Assembly: GCA_964554665.1 (NCBI GenBank)
Contig: CAZKPP010000043.1
Span: forward strand, 1-18,060
Source of the DNA: UBA3263 sp964554665
GTDB lineage: Bacteria; Bacteroidota; Bacteroidia; Bacteroidales; Muribaculaceae
Direction: 5' to 3'
DNA: 18,060 bases
Shown here: in pieces, positions 16,945 through 18,060 of the stretch
How positions within the stretch are numbered: position 1 is the stretch's first letter
Layout: each line of letters begins with the position of its first letter
Notes under the pieces: generated by a model
The model's input: only the letters and a program-made list of their open reading frames with translations
What the model was told of the DNA's origin: nothing
Databases searched by the model: none
Position numbers and translations under genes: made by a program

Positions 16945-17002
16945 ATGTTGCTGATGTGATTTATGTGATTTATGTGATTTATGTAATTCATATCAGCAAC
17001 AT
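16945..17002 (+). repeat. Long-loop inverted repeat after the EF-G2 gene, possible terminator
   Basis: ATGTTGCTGAT (16945-16955) and its exact complement ATCAGCAACAT (16992-17002) enclose 36 bases. A T-rich stretch (TTTATAGTTTTAT) follows. It starts 20 bp after the stop codon, so it could end the EF-G2 transcript, although the long AT-rich loop makes it a modest terminator. Confidence 0.55.
16956..16991 (+). repeat. Tandem 9-bp repeat, four units
   Basis: Three exact copies of GTGATTTAT (16956-16964, 16965-16973, 16974-16982) and a fourth degenerate copy, GTAATTCAT (16983-16991). The array fills the loop between the two 11-bp inverted arms exactly. A reverse-complement copy is found beyond the next gene. 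Confidence 0.88.
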
Positions 17003-17013
17003 TTTATAGTTTT

Positions 17014-17559
17014 ATGAATTCCTTTTTGAAAATCGCCGGCTCTTATTCCAATTGGAGCGTATATCGCAAGTCCGTTATTGTGTGTGATGTAACGGAGCTG
17101 TTTATCCGCAGGGCGTTGCCCAAGAATTCGCGGACAGTTGACCAGATGCGCCAGGCTGCGCGGTCGTGTAAACAAAACATAGTTGAAGGTTCAAGCGACA
17201 ATACGGTTTCGGCAGAGATGTGTATACGCTTAATTGGAGTTGCGCGTGGGTCGATTCGTGAATTGAAGGAGGATTATGCGGATTTTCTTCGTCAAAACGA
17301 ATACGAAATCTGGCCTTTGGGTGATTCGAGGATTGACGCAGTTCGCAATTATTGCCGGACACACGGCGACTCGGCTGATTTTGTTGAAAAATGTAAGCTC
17401 AGAACTGACGAAACGGTGGCGAATATAATGCTTACGCTGATATGTCAGTTGGATGCGATGTTGGCCAAAGTGCTGAAAAGCCTTGAACAAGATTTTATAC
17501 AAAACGGCGGTGTAAAGGAAGCAATGTCAACAGCCCGCCGCAACACCCGCAAAAAATAA
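17014..17559 (+). CDS. Four-helix-bundle 'suffix domain' protein
   Basis: A 181-residue helical protein. The core (about residues 10-95) matches the four-helix-bundle family (S23/23S rRNA intervening-sequence protein class), especially TVDQMRQAARSCKQNIVEGS and GVARGSIRELKEDYADFLRQ. The remaining residues form two further helices and a basic tail (STARRNTRKK), matching what is annotated in Bacteroidales as the four-helix-bundle suffix form. Members are thought to bind RNA or other partners, but no activity is established. The gene is AT-richer than its neighbours. It is bracketed by inverted copies of a 16-bp repeat (16961-16976 and 17569-17584), suggesting it travels as a unit. No consensus promoter is seen directly upstream. 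Confidence 0.85.
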   Translation: MNSFLKIAGSYSNWSVYRKSVIVCDVTELFIRRALPKNSRTVDQMRQAARSCKQNIVEGSSDNTVSAEMCIRLIGVARGSIRELKEDYADFLRQNEYEIWPLGDSRIDAVRNYCRTHGDSADFVEKCKLRTDETVANIMLTLICQLDAMLAKVLKSLEQDFIQNGGVKEAMSTARRNTRKK

Positions 17560-17568
17560 CACATACGC

Positions 17569-17584
17569 CACATAAATCACATAA
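17569..17584 (-). repeat. Inverted copy of the AT-rich repeat downstream of the four-helix gene
   Basis: CACATAAATCACATAA is the exact reverse complement of the 16 bases at 16961-16976 within the tandem array upstream. The two copies enclose the four-helix-bundle gene, with the downstream copy 10 bp or so after its stop codon. Confidence 0.85.
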
Positions 17585-17596
17585 GAAACACCTCTT

Positions 17597-17628
17597 TTTG
17601 GTTAAGAACGGGAATTTTCGTAACTTTG
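17597..17628 (+). promoter_or_regulatory. Consensus promoter of argS
   Basis: TTTG at 17597-17600, a 20-bp spacer, and TAACTTTG at 17621-17628, a full TAnnTTTG match. Expected transcription start is near 17633, giving a leader of about 24 nt before the ATG at 17657. Confidence 0.85.
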
Positions 17629-17656
17629 CGGGGTATAAAATTAGTTTTTCTCACAA

Positions 17657-18060
17657 ATGATTGTAGATAATATTATTGCTCAGGCCGTAAGTCGCGCCGT
17701 TAAAGAACTCTACGGAGTTGATGCGCCGGCCGAAAGCATTGTGCCTCAGGCAACCCGCAAGGAGTTTGAGGGCAACCTGACTATAGTAACCTTTCCCTGG
17801 GTCAAAGCCGCGCGCAAAAGCCCCGAACAGGTAGGCACCGAAATCGGCAACTGGCTGGTTGATAACGAACCTGCCGTTAACCGATTTAACGTTATCAAGG
17901 GTTTCCTCAATATCGTTATTGAGCCGACATATTGGAACGCCGTGCTGGCCCATGTGCTCGAAACCCCCGACTACGGCATCACCGCCGCAACTCCCGAGTC
18001 GCCGCTGGTTATGGTCGAATACTCGTCGCCCAACACCAACAAGCCGCTCCACCTGGGTCA
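17657..18060 (+). CDS. argS: Arginyl-tRNA synthetase, 3' end outside window
   Basis: The first 134 codons of a class I arginyl-tRNA synthetase, which charges tRNA-Arg. Visible are the N-terminal Add-1 domain (residues 1 to about 95, with ATRKEFEGNLTIVTFPWVK and FLNIVIEP) and the beginning of the catalytic core, VMVEYSSPNTNKPLHLGH, where HLGH is the class I HIGH motif at the very end of the window. The ATG at 17657 fits the family N-terminus (MIVDNIIAQAVSRAVKELYG) and lies about 24 nt after the predicted transcription start. The remaining three quarters of the enzyme are outside. Confidence 0.95.
   Translation, partial: MIVDNIIAQAVSRAVKELYGVDAPAESIVPQATRKEFEGNLTIVTFPWVKAARKSPEQVGTEIGNWLVDNEPAVNRFNVIKGFLNIVIEPTYWNAVLAHVLETPDYGITAATPESPLVMVEYSSPNTNKPLHLG

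Noticed and set aside
16956..16991. Possible CRISPR array
   Set aside because: The units are 9 bp with no spacers and no cas genes; it is a simple tandem repeat.

Overview
The window comes from a Bacteroidales genome of fairly high GC, plausibly Muribaculaceae or a close relative. The evidence is the set of Bacteroidales-type promoters (TTTG or TTG, 19-21 bp, then TAnnTTTG), the DUF3098, DUF3256-like and four-helix-bundle 'suffix' proteins, and an EF-G2-type elongation factor. A run of exactly 100 Ns marks a scaffold gap, so this is a draft or metagenome assembly.

From 8369 down to 1, all genes are on the minus strand and tightly packed: ftsX, a DUF3098 membrane protein, uppP, truB, queA, frr, a DUF3256-like secreted protein, xseA, xseB, then the gap, dsbD, and a TrmH-family RNA methyltransferase that runs off the window. 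Several junctions overlap as ATGA or abut as TAAATG. This is a housekeeping run covering division and envelope, tRNA and rRNA modification, ribosome recycling, DNA processing and periplasmic thiol reduction. An ftsX promoter lies just upstream. The gap removes the end of xseB and the whole start of dsbD.

Between 8411 and 9929 is an accessory patch: a palindrome-rich REP-like element, a promoter, and a lone, more AT-rich DUF1016/YhcG-type PD-(D/E)XK nuclease gene on the plus strand. A 21-bp direct repeat with one mismatch flanks the gene, which suggests insertion.

From 14346 down to 9930 is a second minus-strand operon: a thioredoxin-like lipoprotein, CvpA, SufB, a DAACS-type symporter and a LysE-type exporter. 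SufB is not followed by sufC, sufD or sufS as usual; it overlaps the symporter gene instead.

The most interesting part is 14347-16924. The plus-strand gene encodes an EF-G paralogue whose catalytic switch II histidine is alanine and which carries extra residues in domain IV. It resembles the EF-G2 of Bacteroides thetaiotaomicron, reported to support translocation without GTP hydrolysis under starvation. Upstream is a perfect 16-bp palindrome with CRP-family geometry, a candidate operator for a starvation regulator. On the opposite strand is a 44-codon ORF whose last codons form one arm of an intrinsic terminator.

Downstream, a four-helix-bundle gene is bracketed by inverted copies of an AT-rich repeat, and the window ends in the start of argS behind a consensus promoter.
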